The position numbers and the translations under genes were made by a program. A DNA stretch of 64,000 nucleotides from Helicobacter pylori (GTDB lineage Bacteria > Campylobacterota > Campylobacteria > Campylobacterales > Helicobacteraceae), in contig CP032039.1 in assembly GCA_008032935.1 (NCBI GenBank), forward strand, positions 558,001 through 622,000. The letters run 5' to 3'. The notes beneath the pieces were generated by a model, which saw only the letters and a program-made list of their open reading frames with translations, had not been told where the DNA came from and ran no database searches. Positions within the stretch are counted from its first letter, which is position 1; each line of letters starts with the position of its first letter. Positions 1 through 9,983 of this stretch are shown here, piece after piece.

Positions 1-121
1 GTAAGGTTAAAACCGAAAAATCTTCCCCCCCTTCTTTGCCTTGCGTGAGAGTGAGGCTTAAGGCGTTGAGCGAATGGGAGAGCAAGCCCATTAAAAGAAA
101 GATTTTTGACTTAAGCCACAA
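1..121 (-). CDS. pflA: Paralysed-flagellum protein PflA, N-terminal part only
   Basis: The minus strand stays open from about 121 to the window edge and reads as a secretion signal (basic LKSK, hydrophobic IFLLMGLLSHSLNALS) followed by SLTLTQGKEGGEDFSVLTL. Position directly after nuoN matches pflA (HP1274), a periplasmic protein of the flagellar motor in epsilonproteobacteria. The start is uncertain: a TTG at 121 overlaps the end of nuoN by 11 bases and keeps the whole signal peptide, while the first ATG (91) would cut it. The segment holds a C7 run (25-31), G7 in the coding strand. The identification leans on gene order; only about 40 residues are visible. Confidence 0.6.
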   Translation of the reverse strand, partial: MWLKSKIFLLMGLLSHSLNALSLTLTQGKEGGEDFSVLTL

Positions 122-1583
122 ACTCTAAAAGCCCTCGCATCATAAAAACAGAGAACAAGCACGCTAACGCCATAGCAATAATGACCGCATAAATGGGTAT
201 GGTAGCGTTTTGGGTGTAAATATCGTTTTGAGCGTAGCTTTGTAAGGGCTTATTGAAAAACATCGCCACGAGCCAACGGAAATAATAAAACGCAGCCACC
301 GCGCTATTAACTAACATCACCACCGCTAAAAGAATGTGATTGCTCTCTAACGCGCTTTCAACGGCTAAAAATTTCCCCCAAAACACGCTAAAAGGCGGGA
401 TCCCTGCAAGCCCAAAAACAAAAATAGCGCCCAAGATCGCCACTAAAGGGTGGGTTTTGATAAGGCCGTTGAATTTGGAATAAGGGTGATCGTAGCGTTC
501 ATCCCATGTTTTTTCCCGGCTTTTTAAGAGCCATAAAAGGCCAAAAGTCCCAATGTAAGTGAATGCGAACATGAACCAATAAACAAACATCGCTTGTTGG
601 CTATCTTCAGTGTGGATAAACACGCATGCTAAAGCGAACCCAGAATGCGAAATGGAGCTGTAAGCGAGCATCCTTTTGACATCTTCTTGCCATAAAGCAA
701 TGAAATTAGGAATAGTGATAGTCATAAGGATCAAAACATAAAAAATGTCTTCTACCCAAGCGGTATGAGTGTCTATAAACGCCCCAAAAAGGCGAGTGGC
801 TACCACAAAGCCAGCGATTTTAGGCACAATGGAAATATAGCTCGCAAAGACTGGGTTATTGCCCTCATACACATCAGGCATCCAGGTATGGAAAGGCACT
901 AAAGAAACCTTAAAGCCAATCGCTCCAATCAAAAAAATAGCGCCCATCGCAAAGAGCATGGGGTTTGTAACGCCCTCAGTGTGCAAGTATAGGGTAATGA
1001 CTTCAAGATTCAAGCTCCCTGTAAGCAAGTAAAAAGCCATCGCCCCCATAGCAAAAAACGCGCTCGCCATCGCCCCCATAGTGAAATACTTGATCCCTGC
1101 TTCCAAGCCGTAGCGTTTATCGCTCAACGCCATTAACACACAAAGGGGCAAGGACGCTGTCTCTAACCCAATAAGGATTAACAACAAATGGTTGCTTGAA
1201 ACCATGAACTGAAAGCCAGCAACAATAAACAAATATAAGGAATAAAATTCAGCGGTTTGAAATTCGTTGAAGCGCTCTTTTGAAAGGGCTAAGAAAATGA
1301 GCAAAAAGGCTGAAATCAAGACAATGCTTTGAGAGATGAGCGAGAGCGTATCCAAGCTCAAAAACCCAAAAAAGGCGTTTTCTTGCTCTTCTAACCCTAA
1401 AACCACCAAAAAATCCAAAACCAAAAAGAGCATGCATAAAAATACATTCAAATTGCGTGAAAACCTGGAAGTGAAAGCGTTGATTAAGAGCGTGAAAATC
1501 CCCCCACACACCAACACCAGCATGGGTAAAATGCTTTCAAAATTAAAGCTGTCAAAAGAGATATGGAGACTATCTATTAACAT
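111..1583 (-). CDS. nuoN: NADH-quinone oxidoreductase-type complex I, membrane subunit N
   Basis: A 490-residue, almost wholly hydrophobic protein with about 14 predicted membrane helices, of the antiporter-like NuoL/M/N (ND2) family. Conserved features include the KVSLVPFHTWMPDVYEG stretch near residue 225 and the LAYSSISHSGF stretch near residue 310, which carry proton-channel residues in this family. It is the last gene of the nuo operon and overlaps the end of nuoM by 14 bases, so it is probably translationally coupled. It acts in the inner membrane as one of the proton-pumping modules. Length and start agree with the H. pylori protein. Confidence 0.96.
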   Translation of the reverse strand: MLIDSLHISFDSFNFESILPMLVLVCGGIFTLLINAFTSRFSRNLNVFLCMLFLVLDFLVVLGLEEQENAFFGFLSLDTLSLISQSIVLISAFLLIFLALSKERFNEFQTAEFYSLYLFIVAGFQFMVSSNHLLLILIGLETASLPLCVLMALSDKRYGLEAGIKYFTMGAMASAFFAMGAMAFYLLTGSLNLEVITLYLHTEGVTNPMLFAMGAIFLIGAIGFKVSLVPFHTWMPDVYEGNNPVFASYISIVPKIAGFVVATRLFGAFIDTHTAWVEDIFYVLILMTITIPNFIALWQEDVKRMLAYSSISHSGFALACVFIHTEDSQQAMFVYWFMFAFTYIGTFGLLWLLKSREKTWDERYDHPYSKFNGLIKTHPLVAILGAIFVFGLAGIPPFSVFWGKFLAVESALESNHILLAVVMLVNSAVAAFYYFRWLVAMFFNKPLQSYAQNDIYTQNATIPIYAVIIAMALACLFSVFMMRGLLEFVA

Positions 1584-3108
1584 AAGAGACCTCTTTTATC
1601 TTAGTGTCCAATGAACCTAAAAAGGGGAGCGAGCGGATTTCTATCACCTCTAAAAGCTGTTTAGAGCCTTGCTCAATCGGTTTTAAAAGTGCTCTAGGAT
1701 AAATCCCTAAAATTAAAATCAAAGCTAAAATCACGCTCAAAACCCCTACCTCACGAGCGTTCAAATCTTCAAACACGCTGATTTGATTGTTCCCGGCTTT
1801 CAAATTACCAAAGAAAACATCTTTATATGAAGTGAGCATGTAAACCGCTGACAGGATGATGCTTGTCCCGGCAATGATAGCCAAAAGAGGGTAAGTGGCA
1901 AAAAACCCTAACAAGCTTAAAAACTCTCCCACAAAACCAATGCTTAAAGGCATGCCCACGTTCGCCATTAAAACGATCATAAAAAAGGCTGCAAAAACAG
2001 GAGCGCTTTTAGCGATCGATCCAAAGCGAGCGATTTCTAAACTGCTGGCGCGCTCTTCCAAGATACCAGCGAGCAAAAATAATCCCATGACGATAATACC
2101 ATGCGCAAACATCATAAACACCGCCCCTGAAACCCCCTCAACATTGAAAGAAAAAACCCCAAGCACCACGACTCCCATGTGCGAGAATGAGCTATAAGCG
2201 ATGAGGGTTTTTAAATCTTTTTGAGCGTAGGCTAGAAAACCTCCATAAATGATCATGCATAGTGCTGCAATGGCTATAGGGGTTAAATAAATTTCTGAAA
2301 GCTCAGGAAAAAGCGGGAGCAAGAAGCGTAATAAGGCGTAAGTCCCCATTTTAGAAAGCAAGGCCGAAAGCATGACAGAGCCTAAAGTAGGGGCGTTAGA
2401 ATACGCATAAGGCAGCCATGTGTGTAAGGGAAAGAGCGGGATTTTAACCGCAATCCCTACTAAGAAAGCCACAAAGAGCCAGGTTTTAACCCCGCCAGAA
2501 AAGTTCAATTGATACCAGTCTAAAATATCAAAACTCATCATGCCGTAATTGCTAGCGTAGTAATACCCAATGTATAAAATGCTTAAGAGCATGCATAATG
2601 ACGCTAAAAAGGTGTAGAGAAAAAACTTCATGCCAGAATAGATCTTATTATTACGGCCAAAACGACCGATGAGGTATAAGACCGGCAAGAGCGAGATTTC
2701 CCAAAAAGCGTAGAAAAAGATCATATTAAGAGAAGAAAACACGCCCATCAAAATCCCCTCTAGCAATAAAAGACAAATCGCAAAGTCTTTACGACGCTCT
2801 TTGACATAAATCACGGACAATAACACCACGATAGCGTTTAAGAGCAACAAAAAGAGCGCGATGCCATCAACACCCACATGATAATTCACGCCAATTTGAT
2901 AGACTAATTCTTTCATTTCTTCAAACTGCATGCCGGCTGTTTGAATATCAAACCCATGCCACAACAACAAGATTAATAACAACTCAATCAAAGCGATGAC
3001 AATCGCATACGCTCTGCTCGCTTGATCGCTCATAAAGAACGCTAATAGCGTGCTCAGCATGGGGAAAAAGATCACCACGCTTAAAAGATGCGCATGTAAA
3101 AACTGCAT
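1570..3108 (-). CDS. nuoM: Complex I membrane subunit M
   Basis: 512 residues with about 14 hydrophobic helices. It belongs to the antiporter-like ND4 family: the IPLFPLHTWLPYAYSNAP segment near residue 225 and LIAYSSFSHMGVV near residue 305 contain the lysine, histidine and proline positions typical of the pumping half-channels. It lies between nuoL (3-base gap) and nuoN (14-base overlap). Its job is proton translocation in complex I. In H. pylori the electron donor to the complex is thought not to be NADH, because the NADH-binding subunits are missing. No irregularity seen. Confidence 0.96.
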   Translation of the reverse strand: MQFLHAHLLSVVIFFPMLSTLLAFFMSDQASRAYAIVIALIELLLILLLWHGFDIQTAGMQFEEMKELVYQIGVNYHVGVDGIALFLLLLNAIVVLLSVIYVKERRKDFAICLLLLEGILMGVFSSLNMIFFYAFWEISLLPVLYLIGRFGRNNKIYSGMKFFLYTFLASLCMLLSILYIGYYYASNYGMMSFDILDWYQLNFSGGVKTWLFVAFLVGIAVKIPLFPLHTWLPYAYSNAPTLGSVMLSALLSKMGTYALLRFLLPLFPELSEIYLTPIAIAALCMIIYGGFLAYAQKDLKTLIAYSSFSHMGVVVLGVFSFNVEGVSGAVFMMFAHGIIVMGLFLLAGILEERASSLEIARFGSIAKSAPVFAAFFMIVLMANVGMPLSIGFVGEFLSLLGFFATYPLLAIIAGTSIILSAVYMLTSYKDVFFGNLKAGNNQISVFEDLNAREVGVLSVILALILILGIYPRALLKPIEQGSKQLLEVIEIRSLPFLGSLDTKIKEVSYVNR

Positions 3109-3111
3109 TTC

Positions 3112-4956
3112 TTATCTCCCAAAAAAAGCTACAAACGCTAACAAGATTAAAACCCCAGCCACCATGAAGCGCAGCATGGAAGTTAAATTCCCATCTTGAC
3201 TGATTCTAAACACACGCCCTATAACAAAAACGCTTCTTCCTATGGTATCCACTATCGCATCAATGATCCTTAATTCCACGACCTGGTGCAAGAATGAAGC
3301 GATGGTGCTAAAAACTTTTGCAATCCCTTGATAGAGCTGTGGGATATAGTATTGGTTGAGCAAGAGCTTGTATAAAAAGCCCCCCTCTTTTTTGGAAGTG
3401 ATACCATTTTTATATTTAAATATGGCATAAGCGATACTCAATAACACCACTATGGTGGTGATACTGATTAAAAGAGCGAGCGGGACTAGATACTCTCCAA
3501 CGCTAGGGATCACTTGAGAAATAAAATGAAAAAACGGCTCTTCAAAAAACCCGGCAATGACCGCTAAAACCCCTAACGGCAGCATGCTTAAAAGCATGAA
3601 ATTTTTGGCCTCATGGGGGTGGTTGATTCCGTGCTGTTTGGGTGCAAAAAACACCAGCATGATGAGCCTGAAGCTATAAAAAGCGGTAAAGATCGCCCCA
3701 ATTAGAAGAACAAACCATAAAATGTGGTGGTGCATCCCAAAAGCCACTTCTAAAATCTTGTCTTTAGAAAAGTATCCTGCGAAAGGGTAGATCCCGCACA
3801 AAGCCACTGACCCTATAATCATAAAGATCGCTGTGATTTTCATAGGCTTGTATAAAGCGCCCATTTTAGTAATATCCAGATTGTCTTCCATCGCATGCAT
3901 GACATTGCCTGATCCTAAGAAAAGGAGGGATTTGAAAAACGCATGCGTGAAGAGGTGGAAAAGCGCGATCGCATAAGCCCCAAGACCGGCCGCTACAAAC
4001 ATATAGCCTAACTGAGAAAGCGTGGAATAAGCCACAATGCGTTTTAAATCCTTATTGACTAAAGCCATGCTCGCTCCAAAAAAAGCCACAAACGCCCCTA
4101 AACATGCGATGAAATAACCCACTTCAAACACCGCGCTATACAAGGGATTGGCTCTAATGACCAGATACACCCCAGCGGTTACCATCGTCGCTGCATGGAT
4201 GAGAGCGGATACAGGGGTTGGCCCCTCCATAGCGTTGGCTAACCATGTGTGCATAGGGAATTGAGCGCTCTTGCCCATAGCGCCAATGAAAAGAAACACG
4301 CTGATGAAAAAGAGCATGGAATAATCGGCGTTATTGAGCATGCTAAAGACTTCTTTATACTGGAGAGTGCCAAAATTCCAAAAGATCAAAATAATCCCCA
4401 TGAGCATGCCTAAATCCGTGATCCGATTCATCACAAAGGCTTCAATGGAAGCGTCATTCGCGCTTTTTTTATGATACCAAAAGCCAATGAGCAAGTAAGA
4501 GCATAGCCCCACCCCTTCCCAGCCAATGAAAAGCCCTAAAAAATTATCGCTCAACACCAACACCAACATGGAAAACACAAAGCCACTAAGGTAGGAAAAA
4601 TAGCGGTTAAACCCTTTATCATGTTCCATATAGCCTATAGAATACACATGCACTAAGAAAGAAACTAAAGTGACCACGACAATCATGACCGCATTGATAT
4701 TATCCAGCATGAGAGAAAAGCCGACTTTAAAATTCCCTACCACGATCCAGTCAAATAAGTATTTTTCATAGCTTTGATGATGCCATGCTTGAACGAAAAG
4801 AACCACCGCGCCAATGAAAGAAACCAGCACGCACAAAGAATTGAAAACGCCCACATGCAACGCTTTCGCTTTAGCCCCAAACAGCCCCGCATAAACTGCG
4901 CCGATTAAAGGCAAGAATAACACCACTGACAGCAAAGAAGAATACTGCATGCTCAA
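3112..4956 (-). CDS. nuoL: Complex I membrane subunit L
   Basis: 614 residues, the largest antiporter-like subunit (ND5 family). Markers include the GWEGVGLCSYLLIGFW stretch near residue 145, FPMHTWLANAMEGPTPVSAL near residue 240 and the YSTLSQLGYM stretch near 315. The C-terminal part, after about residue 490, is less conserved and should contain the long lateral helix that braces the membrane arm in NuoL proteins. The ATG overlaps the nuoK stop in an ATGA junction, a common coupling arrangement in this operon. An alternative start two codons downstream (MQYSS) is possible. Confidence 0.96.
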   Translation of the reverse strand: MSMQYSSLLSVVLFLPLIGAVYAGLFGAKAKALHVGVFNSLCVLVSFIGAVVLFVQAWHHQSYEKYLFDWIVVGNFKVGFSLMLDNINAVMIVVVTLVSFLVHVYSIGYMEHDKGFNRYFSYLSGFVFSMLVLVLSDNFLGLFIGWEGVGLCSYLLIGFWYHKKSANDASIEAFVMNRITDLGMLMGIILIFWNFGTLQYKEVFSMLNNADYSMLFFISVFLFIGAMGKSAQFPMHTWLANAMEGPTPVSALIHAATMVTAGVYLVIRANPLYSAVFEVGYFIACLGAFVAFFGASMALVNKDLKRIVAYSTLSQLGYMFVAAGLGAYAIALFHLFTHAFFKSLLFLGSGNVMHAMEDNLDITKMGALYKPMKITAIFMIIGSVALCGIYPFAGYFSKDKILEVAFGMHHHILWFVLLIGAIFTAFYSFRLIMLVFFAPKQHGINHPHEAKNFMLLSMLPLGVLAVIAGFFEEPFFHFISQVIPSVGEYLVPLALLISITTIVVLLSIAYAIFKYKNGITSKKEGGFLYKLLLNQYYIPQLYQGIAKVFSTIASFLHQVVELRIIDAIVDTIGRSVFVIGRVFRISQDGNLTSMLRFMVAGVLILLAFVAFFGR

Positions 4957-5255
4957 CCTTTCATAGCGTTTAAAGAATCAATATCTAGGCTTTTGAATTT
5001 CTTAAACCACAAAATCACCAAGCCCAAACCAATAGCCACCTCACTAGCGGCAATAGCGATAATAAAGAGCGCGAACATCTGCCCGTCTAAATTGTGCGTG
5101 TATTTAGAGATTGCTACAAAACCGATATTGATCGCATTGAGCATGATTTCTGTAGAAAAAAAGAGTAACAGAATATTTTTGCGTTTCAGCATGCCCGCTA
5201 AACCAATGCAAAAGAGCAACCCTGAAACAATCAAATAGTGGTTTAACCCTATCAT
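4953..5255 (-). CDS. nuoK: Complex I membrane subunit K
   Basis: 100 residues with three hydrophobic helices, the normal size for NuoK (ND4L). A glutamate inside helix 2 (FFSTEIMLNAINI) and another in helix 3 (AIAASEVAIGLGL) correspond to the two membrane glutamates needed for proton transfer in this family. It overlaps both neighbours by four bases (nuoJ upstream, nuoL downstream), so these subunits are probably made in fixed proportion by coupled translation. Confidence 0.95.
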   Translation of the reverse strand: MIGLNHYLIVSGLLFCIGLAGMLKRKNILLLFFSTEIMLNAINIGFVAISKYTHNLDGQMFALFIIAIAASEVAIGLGLVILWFKKFKSLDIDSLNAMKG

Positions 5256-5800
5256 AGAGATTCCTTTATAAATTGCGTGTGATTTTTCCCATGGATTTTT
5301 TGAATCCCTGTAGCGATGCCTCCAACCATAGCGACTAAAAGCATTAAAGCCGCCGCTTCAAAAGGGATGAGATAATTGGTAAAAAGCACATAACCAATGG
5401 CTTTAATGTTAGGGATTTGCGCATCAATAGCGTTGGAATTGACTTGCTTAGAAAGGTTTTCGCCAATGCTAGGAGCGCTTAAAATCAAGGTGAGCAACAG
5501 CGCCACGCCAAATGAAAGAACACACAAGATTTTAGGGCTTTGCTTGCGTTCAATGACTTCTGCAGCGGAGTTGAAAAACATCATGCCAAACGCATACATC
5601 ACAATGACCGCGCCCACATACACCGTGATTTGCACCACGCCCAAAAACTCAGCGTCTAGTAAAAAGAAAAAAGCGGAAATAAAAACCATGCTGCTAGCGA
5701 GAGCGGTAATGGCATAGAGGATATTCGTGGTGGTGATCACCACTAACGCCATGCTCAAAGTAAGGATCGCAAAGAAATAAAAGGCAATGGTTTCAAACAT
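5252..5800 (-). CDS. nuoJ: Complex I membrane subunit J
   Basis: About 182 residues with five hydrophobic helices, NuoJ (ND6) family; the [19 protein letters not shown] segment is the flexible third helix region of this subunit. The open frame extends 24 codons further upstream into nuoI, but the ATG at 5800 has an AGGGAG ribosome site six bases ahead and gives the usual family length, so I chose it. The ATG three residues earlier (5806) abuts the same ribosome site too closely. The start lies within the last codons of nuoI, so translation is coupled. Confidence 0.93.
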   Translation of the reverse strand: MFETIAFYFFAILTLSMALVVITTTNILYAITALASSMVFISAFFFLLDAEFLGVVQITVYVGAVIVMYAFGMMFFNSAAEVIERKQSPKILCVLSFGVALLLTLILSAPSIGENLSKQVNSNAIDAQIPNIKAIGYVLFTNYLIPFEAAALMLLVAMVGGIATGIQKIHGKNHTQFIKESL

Positions 5801-6452
5801 TTTCATCTCCCTTATTACTTTCTGGGCTTGGAGACTCTTCTTTGGATTCTTCTTTTGAAGGCTCTTGGACATAATCTAAAGGGGTGGCTTGCATGCGTTC
5901 GTTATAATTAGGGCTTACCGCACCAAAGCCTAAAAATTCGGCATGCGAGCAGTTTTTAGCGTCTTGTTCGCTCGTTAAAAACTCGCTTTTAGAGCCGTAT
6001 TGGGAGCGTTGGGTGCTGGCGTTTTCAAACCGATTCCCCATAACGATCGCTAATTCTGGGCAAACTTCCGCGCACAACCCACAATAAATGCAACGCCCTA
6101 AATTGATCGTGTAAGAATCGATCTTTTTGCGGTTGTCTTCGCCCTTATGCGTGATGATCCTTATGCAATTGCTCGTGCAAATCTTTTCACACAGCCCACA
6201 ACCTATACACCTTTCAGAGCCTGAGTCTAAAAGCCGTTGCAGATTATGCACCGCACGATAACGAGGGCTTAAAGGGAGTTGTTCCATAGGGTAATGGATG
6301 GTTACGCTTGGGCTAAAAAATTCCTTGATCGTAAGCCCTAACCCTTTGAATAGATCCAAACCCAAGCTCGTTTTAATGGTGTCTTGAAACTGCTCGGTCA
6401 CGCTATGGACTTCGGATCGTTTAGGAAGTTGTTTGTATTCTTGTTTGGCCAT
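5793..6452 (-). CDS. nuoI: Complex I iron-sulphur subunit I
   Basis: 219 residues with two CxxCxxCxxxC motifs ([11 protein letters not shown] and [12 protein letters not shown]), the ligands for two 4Fe-4S clusters (N6a and N6b) that carry electrons from the peripheral arm towards the quinone site. The C-terminal 70 residues, ending in a run rich in Glu, Ser and Pro ([16 protein letters not shown]), go beyond the core fold and look disordered. It sits between nuoH (10-base gap) and nuoJ. It is peripheral on the cytoplasmic face. Start and length fit the H. pylori protein. Confidence 0.95.
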   Translation of the reverse strand: MAKQEYKQLPKRSEVHSVTEQFQDTIKTSLGLDLFKGLGLTIKEFFSPSVTIHYPMEQLPLSPRYRAVHNLQRLLDSGSERCIGCGLCEKICTSNCIRIITHKGEDNRKKIDSYTINLGRCIYCGLCAEVCPELAIVMGNRFENASTQRSQYGSKSEFLTSEQDAKNCSHAEFLGFGAVSPNYNERMQATPLDYVQEPSKEESKEESPSPESNKGDENV

Positions 6453-6462
6453 AAAACCTCCT

Positions 6463-7452
6463 TTAAATTAAAATGATAATGCCTGTTAGCACGATATTCA
6501 ATAACGCTAAAGGCAGCATGATTTTCCAGCACATATCCATCAACTGATCGGGCCTTACATGCGGATAAGTCGCTCTAACCCACATGGATAAAAAGACAAA
6601 AAAGCCCGCTTTAATCAAAATCGCTATGCCCCCAGGGATAAAGCCCCATGCGTTAAACCCGCCAAAAAACACAATAGAAATCACAAAAGAAAAAGCGAAT
6701 AAATGCGCGTATTCCGCTAAAAAGAACATGCCCCATTTCAAGCCGCTGTATTCGGTGCAATACCCTGCTACAATCTCGGCTTCATGCTCTAACAAGTCAA
6801 AGGGAGTTCGATTCAATTCAGCGTAGCTTGCGATCAAAAACAAAACAAACGCTAGAGGCTGCTTAAACACAAGCCAGTCTAAAAACCCACCGCTTTGGTA
6901 ATGATTGATTTCCACTAAAGAGAGCGATCCTACCACCATTAAGGGGGCTAAAATGGTTAAAGTGCTGACCACTTCAAAACTGAGCAGTTGGATCGTCGCT
7001 CTTGCGGAGCCAATTAAAGAGTATTTGTTATTAGAGGCAAGCCCAGCTAAAATAGGCGCATAAATCCCTGCTGAACCCACGGCTAAGAAAAACAAAAAGC
7101 CAATGTTGATGTCAGAAATAAGGGGCTTGATCTCATAGCCAAACAGAGTGAAATTAGGGAAAAAGGGGATGGGCGCCATGGACACAAACGCGCTCACCAT
7201 CGCAATAATGGGCGCTAGCGTGAAAATGAACTTATTCGCGCCTTGGGGGATAATGTCTTCTTTGGTGAAAAGCTTAATGCCGTCTGCTGCGACTTGCAAA
7301 AGCCCAAAAGGCCCCACATAACAAGGCCCTAAACGGCGTTGGAAATAGGCTAACACTTTCCTTTCAATATAAGTGGCAAAGCCTCCTAAAGCCGAAAAAA
7401 CAGCGACTAAAATCAAAATTTTAATCAAAGTTTCAATGATATAAGCGCTCAT
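6463..7452 (-). CDS. nuoH: Complex I membrane subunit H
   Basis: 329 residues with about eight helices, NuoH (ND1) family. The N-terminal [21 protein letters not shown] and the [19 protein letters not shown] loop are the family signatures; the latter holds the charged residues lining the quinone entry channel. It overlaps the nuoG stop by four bases. It anchors the peripheral arm and forms the quinone pocket together with NuoB and NuoD. Confidence 0.96.
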   Translation of the reverse strand: MSAYIIETLIKILILVAVFSALGGFATYIERKVLAYFQRRLGPCYVGPFGLLQVAADGIKLFTKEDIIPQGANKFIFTLAPIIAMVSAFVSMAPIPFFPNFTLFGYEIKPLISDINIGFLFFLAVGSAGIYAPILAGLASNNKYSLIGSARATIQLLSFEVVSTLTILAPLMVVGSLSLVEINHYQSGGFLDWLVFKQPLAFVLFLIASYAELNRTPFDLLEHEAEIVAGYCTEYSGLKWGMFFLAEYAHLFAFSFVISIVFFGGFNAWGFIPGGIAILIKAGFFVFLSMWVRATYPHVRPDQLMDMCWKIMLPLALLNIVLTGIIILI

Positions 7453-9983
7453 GCTTGCTCCTTTAAATCCACGCTATCAAACACGCCCTCTCTAAAAAAG
7501 CCAGAATGGTTTTTCAAAAGAGAAGGCGAAATGACAAACACCTCTTGATCCAAGCTCTCATCAAGATACAAAACGCCTGTTAATTCCTCTTCTTCTTTAG
7601 ATAAAGTGATGTTTTGCCCCACTTCTTTATTCAATTTTTTTAAGAAAGCTTTAGACACATAGACACCGGCTTTTAATTGCAAATTCTCGCTTTTATGGGT
7701 AGCGTTATTGAATTGCGTTTCTGGGTATTTTAAATACGCGTTGAAAGCGATTTTTTCTTTTAAAGGCTTGATAGGCTCGCATTCTATGGTTTCGCATTCT
7801 TTAGCGCTCTTTTCAAAAGGGCTTGTTCCTAGCAGATAACCTCTGTGATTGACTCTGTCGTTAGTGAAATAGTTGGTTAGATGGTCAAATTCTATGGCTT
7901 TAAAGCCCGCTTCTGTAGGGAGTTTGTGGGTGCATTCTGTGAGGTTTTCTTCCACAAAGCCAAAGCCTTGCATAATGTCGCTCAAGTCATAGCCTTCAAA
8001 CCTCAAAGCCGGTTTTAAAGGCAACACGCACCCTTCAATATTAGTGATCGTGCCTTCTAGCTGGTTAAGGCTGGGTAAAATAAAATCCACTTTGCTGACG
8101 GCATCTTTTCCAAAAACCCTATCATCGCTATTGATAGTGAAATCCCCTTGAGCGCGAATGCCTACAATTTTTTCATGTTCAAAAACTTCCTCGCTCAATT
8201 CACAAAGAGAAGCGATGCCTAAAGCGTTGGCGCTTGGGGGGATAAGAATGAGTTTAATAGCGCTTTTTTGGGCTAACAAACGCAACATTTTAGCGATATT
8301 GTGGGCTTGTTTATGGCTATAGATTTCTTCGCCAACCACTAGCAGGGTGTTATTTGATTTTTGCAAAAGAGCCAGAATTTTTTCATAAGTTTCTAAATGG
8401 ATGCCCGCTTCTTCAAGCAACAAATAAGTGGTCTTGGTAGGGACTTCAACGCTTTCTTCTTTAACCTCTGTCTTGTTTTCTTTTTGATTTTCTTCTTTTG
8501 GGGTGGCTGCTTCTGTTTTATCCTCTTCTTGATTTTCTGCCTTATTTTCTCCAATACTGCACCCTTGCTCGGCTTGTTCTAAAGCTTTTTTTCGCTCTTC
8601 TTCTAAGGCTTTAAGAGCCGCTTCATCCACAATGCTTTGCTTGGAATCTTCTAAGCTTTTTAGAGCCGTGCTTTCAATGTTAAGCATTTTTAAAAGCATG
8701 CCTAAAAGGATTTCTTCAGCCCCCACTTCATGGGTGATGCAAAAAGAACTTCGGCACAAATTCACTAATGCGTTATCCTTGATAGGGTGCATAGCGATCA
8801 AAGAAGCTTTATTGAGTTTGAGGGCGTTATTGATAGCATAGCGCACCAAAGGGTTTTCTGTTTTGATAGAAGATCCTATCGTAATGACTAAATGAGAAGT
8901 TTTAATCTCTTCAATACTGGGGCGTTTAACTTCGCCCAATACTTTTAAAAATTGCTGGAAACGATACGCTTCTTGATTGTAGATTTTAAAATCAAGCTTT
9001 TTCCTCAAACGCTCTATTAAAAACGCCTCTTCATTCGTAATGTCTCCTCCTATCCGCACCGCTTCGCATTCTTTGAGGGCGTTTTGTGCTTCTTTAAGAT
9101 TAGCACTGCCTTTAGGGCTAGAGCTCACATCAAAAGCGAAACGGCCTGCCCCACAAATAGGGTTATGGTAAAAATCATTAAGCACTCTAAAAATTTTAAA
9201 TTCTTCGCCTAGAGTATCAAAATGGCGCACATCATAAGAAATCAAACACCCAGCTGAGCAATGCGAACAAGTAGAATGGATCTTTTTGAGTTCCCATGCG
9301 TTAGCCGTGTAAGCGAAATCTTTATAGCTCAAAGCGCCCACAGGGCATACCGCAATGCATTCCCCGCAATCATAACAAGGCACGCTACCCACAAAAGAAA
9401 TAATGCCTTTTTGCTTACGACTCCACACGCTAAAAGCGTCTTTGGACATGCTGTCTTTAAATTTATCCGGAGCATGCAAATCGGCTTTAGTGGCTTTGAG
9501 GTTGTTTTCGCCCACATTGTCCTTGCAAGTGGTTACGCACCTTTCGCACATGATGCACAAATTGGGATCATACAAGGCTTGTGCCCATGAATCTAGCGCT
9601 TTAAAATCATCAGCCACCGCATAAGGTTGGTGCTCTACGCCGGTTAAATGCGTCATGTCTTGCAATTCGCACTCCCCGCTCTTATCGCACACGCCACACT
9701 CTAGGGGGTGATTGACATCATAAGTTTGCATGATGCTTTTTCTTTCATCCATGAGCGTTGGGGTGTTGGTGAGGATAACGGCGTTGTTTTTGGCTTTCGT
9801 GTTGCAGCTATAAACCCGTTTGCCATCCATTTCAACCATGCACATTTTGCATGCGACTGTGGGCGAGCAACCGCTTAAATAGCAAATAGTAGGGATATAG
9901 ATCCCAGCGCTCCTAGCAGCCTCTAAAACGCTTTGTCCCTCTTGGCATTCAATCGTTTTGCCATTGATATTCATTGTGATCAT
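7449..9983 (-). CDS. nuoG: Complex I iron-sulphur subunit G
   Basis: 844 residues. The N-terminal ferredoxin domain has C34, C45, C48 and C60 as 2Fe-2S ligands, followed by an H-C-C-C set (HPLECGVCDKSGEC), two ferredoxin-type motifs (CIMCERCVTTC and CYDCGECIAVCP) and a CSHCSAGC motif for the extra N7 cluster. The rest is a molybdopterin-oxidoreductase-like fold without cofactor. A low-complexity Glu/Lys/Asn-rich stretch (about 8420-8600) interrupts that fold and probably forms a flexible loop. With nuoE/nuoF absent, NuoG is the likely entry module for electrons, perhaps from a flavodoxin or ferredoxin through the two neighbouring novel subunits. Confidence 0.95.
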   Translation of the reverse strand: MITMNINGKTIECQEGQSVLEAARSAGIYIPTICYLSGCSPTVACKMCMVEMDGKRVYSCNTKAKNNAVILTNTPTLMDERKSIMQTYDVNHPLECGVCDKSGECELQDMTHLTGVEHQPYAVADDFKALDSWAQALYDPNLCIMCERCVTTCKDNVGENNLKATKADLHAPDKFKDSMSKDAFSVWSRKQKGIISFVGSVPCYDCGECIAVCPVGALSYKDFAYTANAWELKKIHSTCSHCSAGCLISYDVRHFDTLGEEFKIFRVLNDFYHNPICGAGRFAFDVSSSPKGSANLKEAQNALKECEAVRIGGDITNEEAFLIERLRKKLDFKIYNQEAYRFQQFLKVLGEVKRPSIEEIKTSHLVITIGSSIKTENPLVRYAINNALKLNKASLIAMHPIKDNALVNLCRSSFCITHEVGAEEILLGMLLKMLNIESTALKSLEDSKQSIVDEAALKALEEERKKALEQAEQGCSIGENKAENQEEDKTEAATPKEENQKENKTEVKEESVEVPTKTTYLLLEEAGIHLETYEKILALLQKSNNTLLVVGEEIYSHKQAHNIAKMLRLLAQKSAIKLILIPPSANALGIASLCELSEEVFEHEKIVGIRAQGDFTINSDDRVFGKDAVSKVDFILPSLNQLEGTITNIEGCVLPLKPALRFEGYDLSDIMQGFGFVEENLTECTHKLPTEAGFKAIEFDHLTNYFTNDRVNHRGYLLGTSPFEKSAKECETIECEPIKPLKEKIAFNAYLKYPETQFNNATHKSENLQLKAGVYVSKAFLKKLNKEVGQNITLSKEEEELTGVLYLDESLDQEVFVISPSLLKNHSGFFREGVFDSVDLKEQA

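Noticed and set aside
20..35. C7 run in pflA as a phase-variation switch
   Set aside because: Seven is short for a switch, the frame is open through it, and the rest of the gene is outside the window.
8397..8841. Plus-strand open frames inside nuoG
   Set aside because: They mirror the acidic and Leu-rich coding of NuoG and have no start signals.
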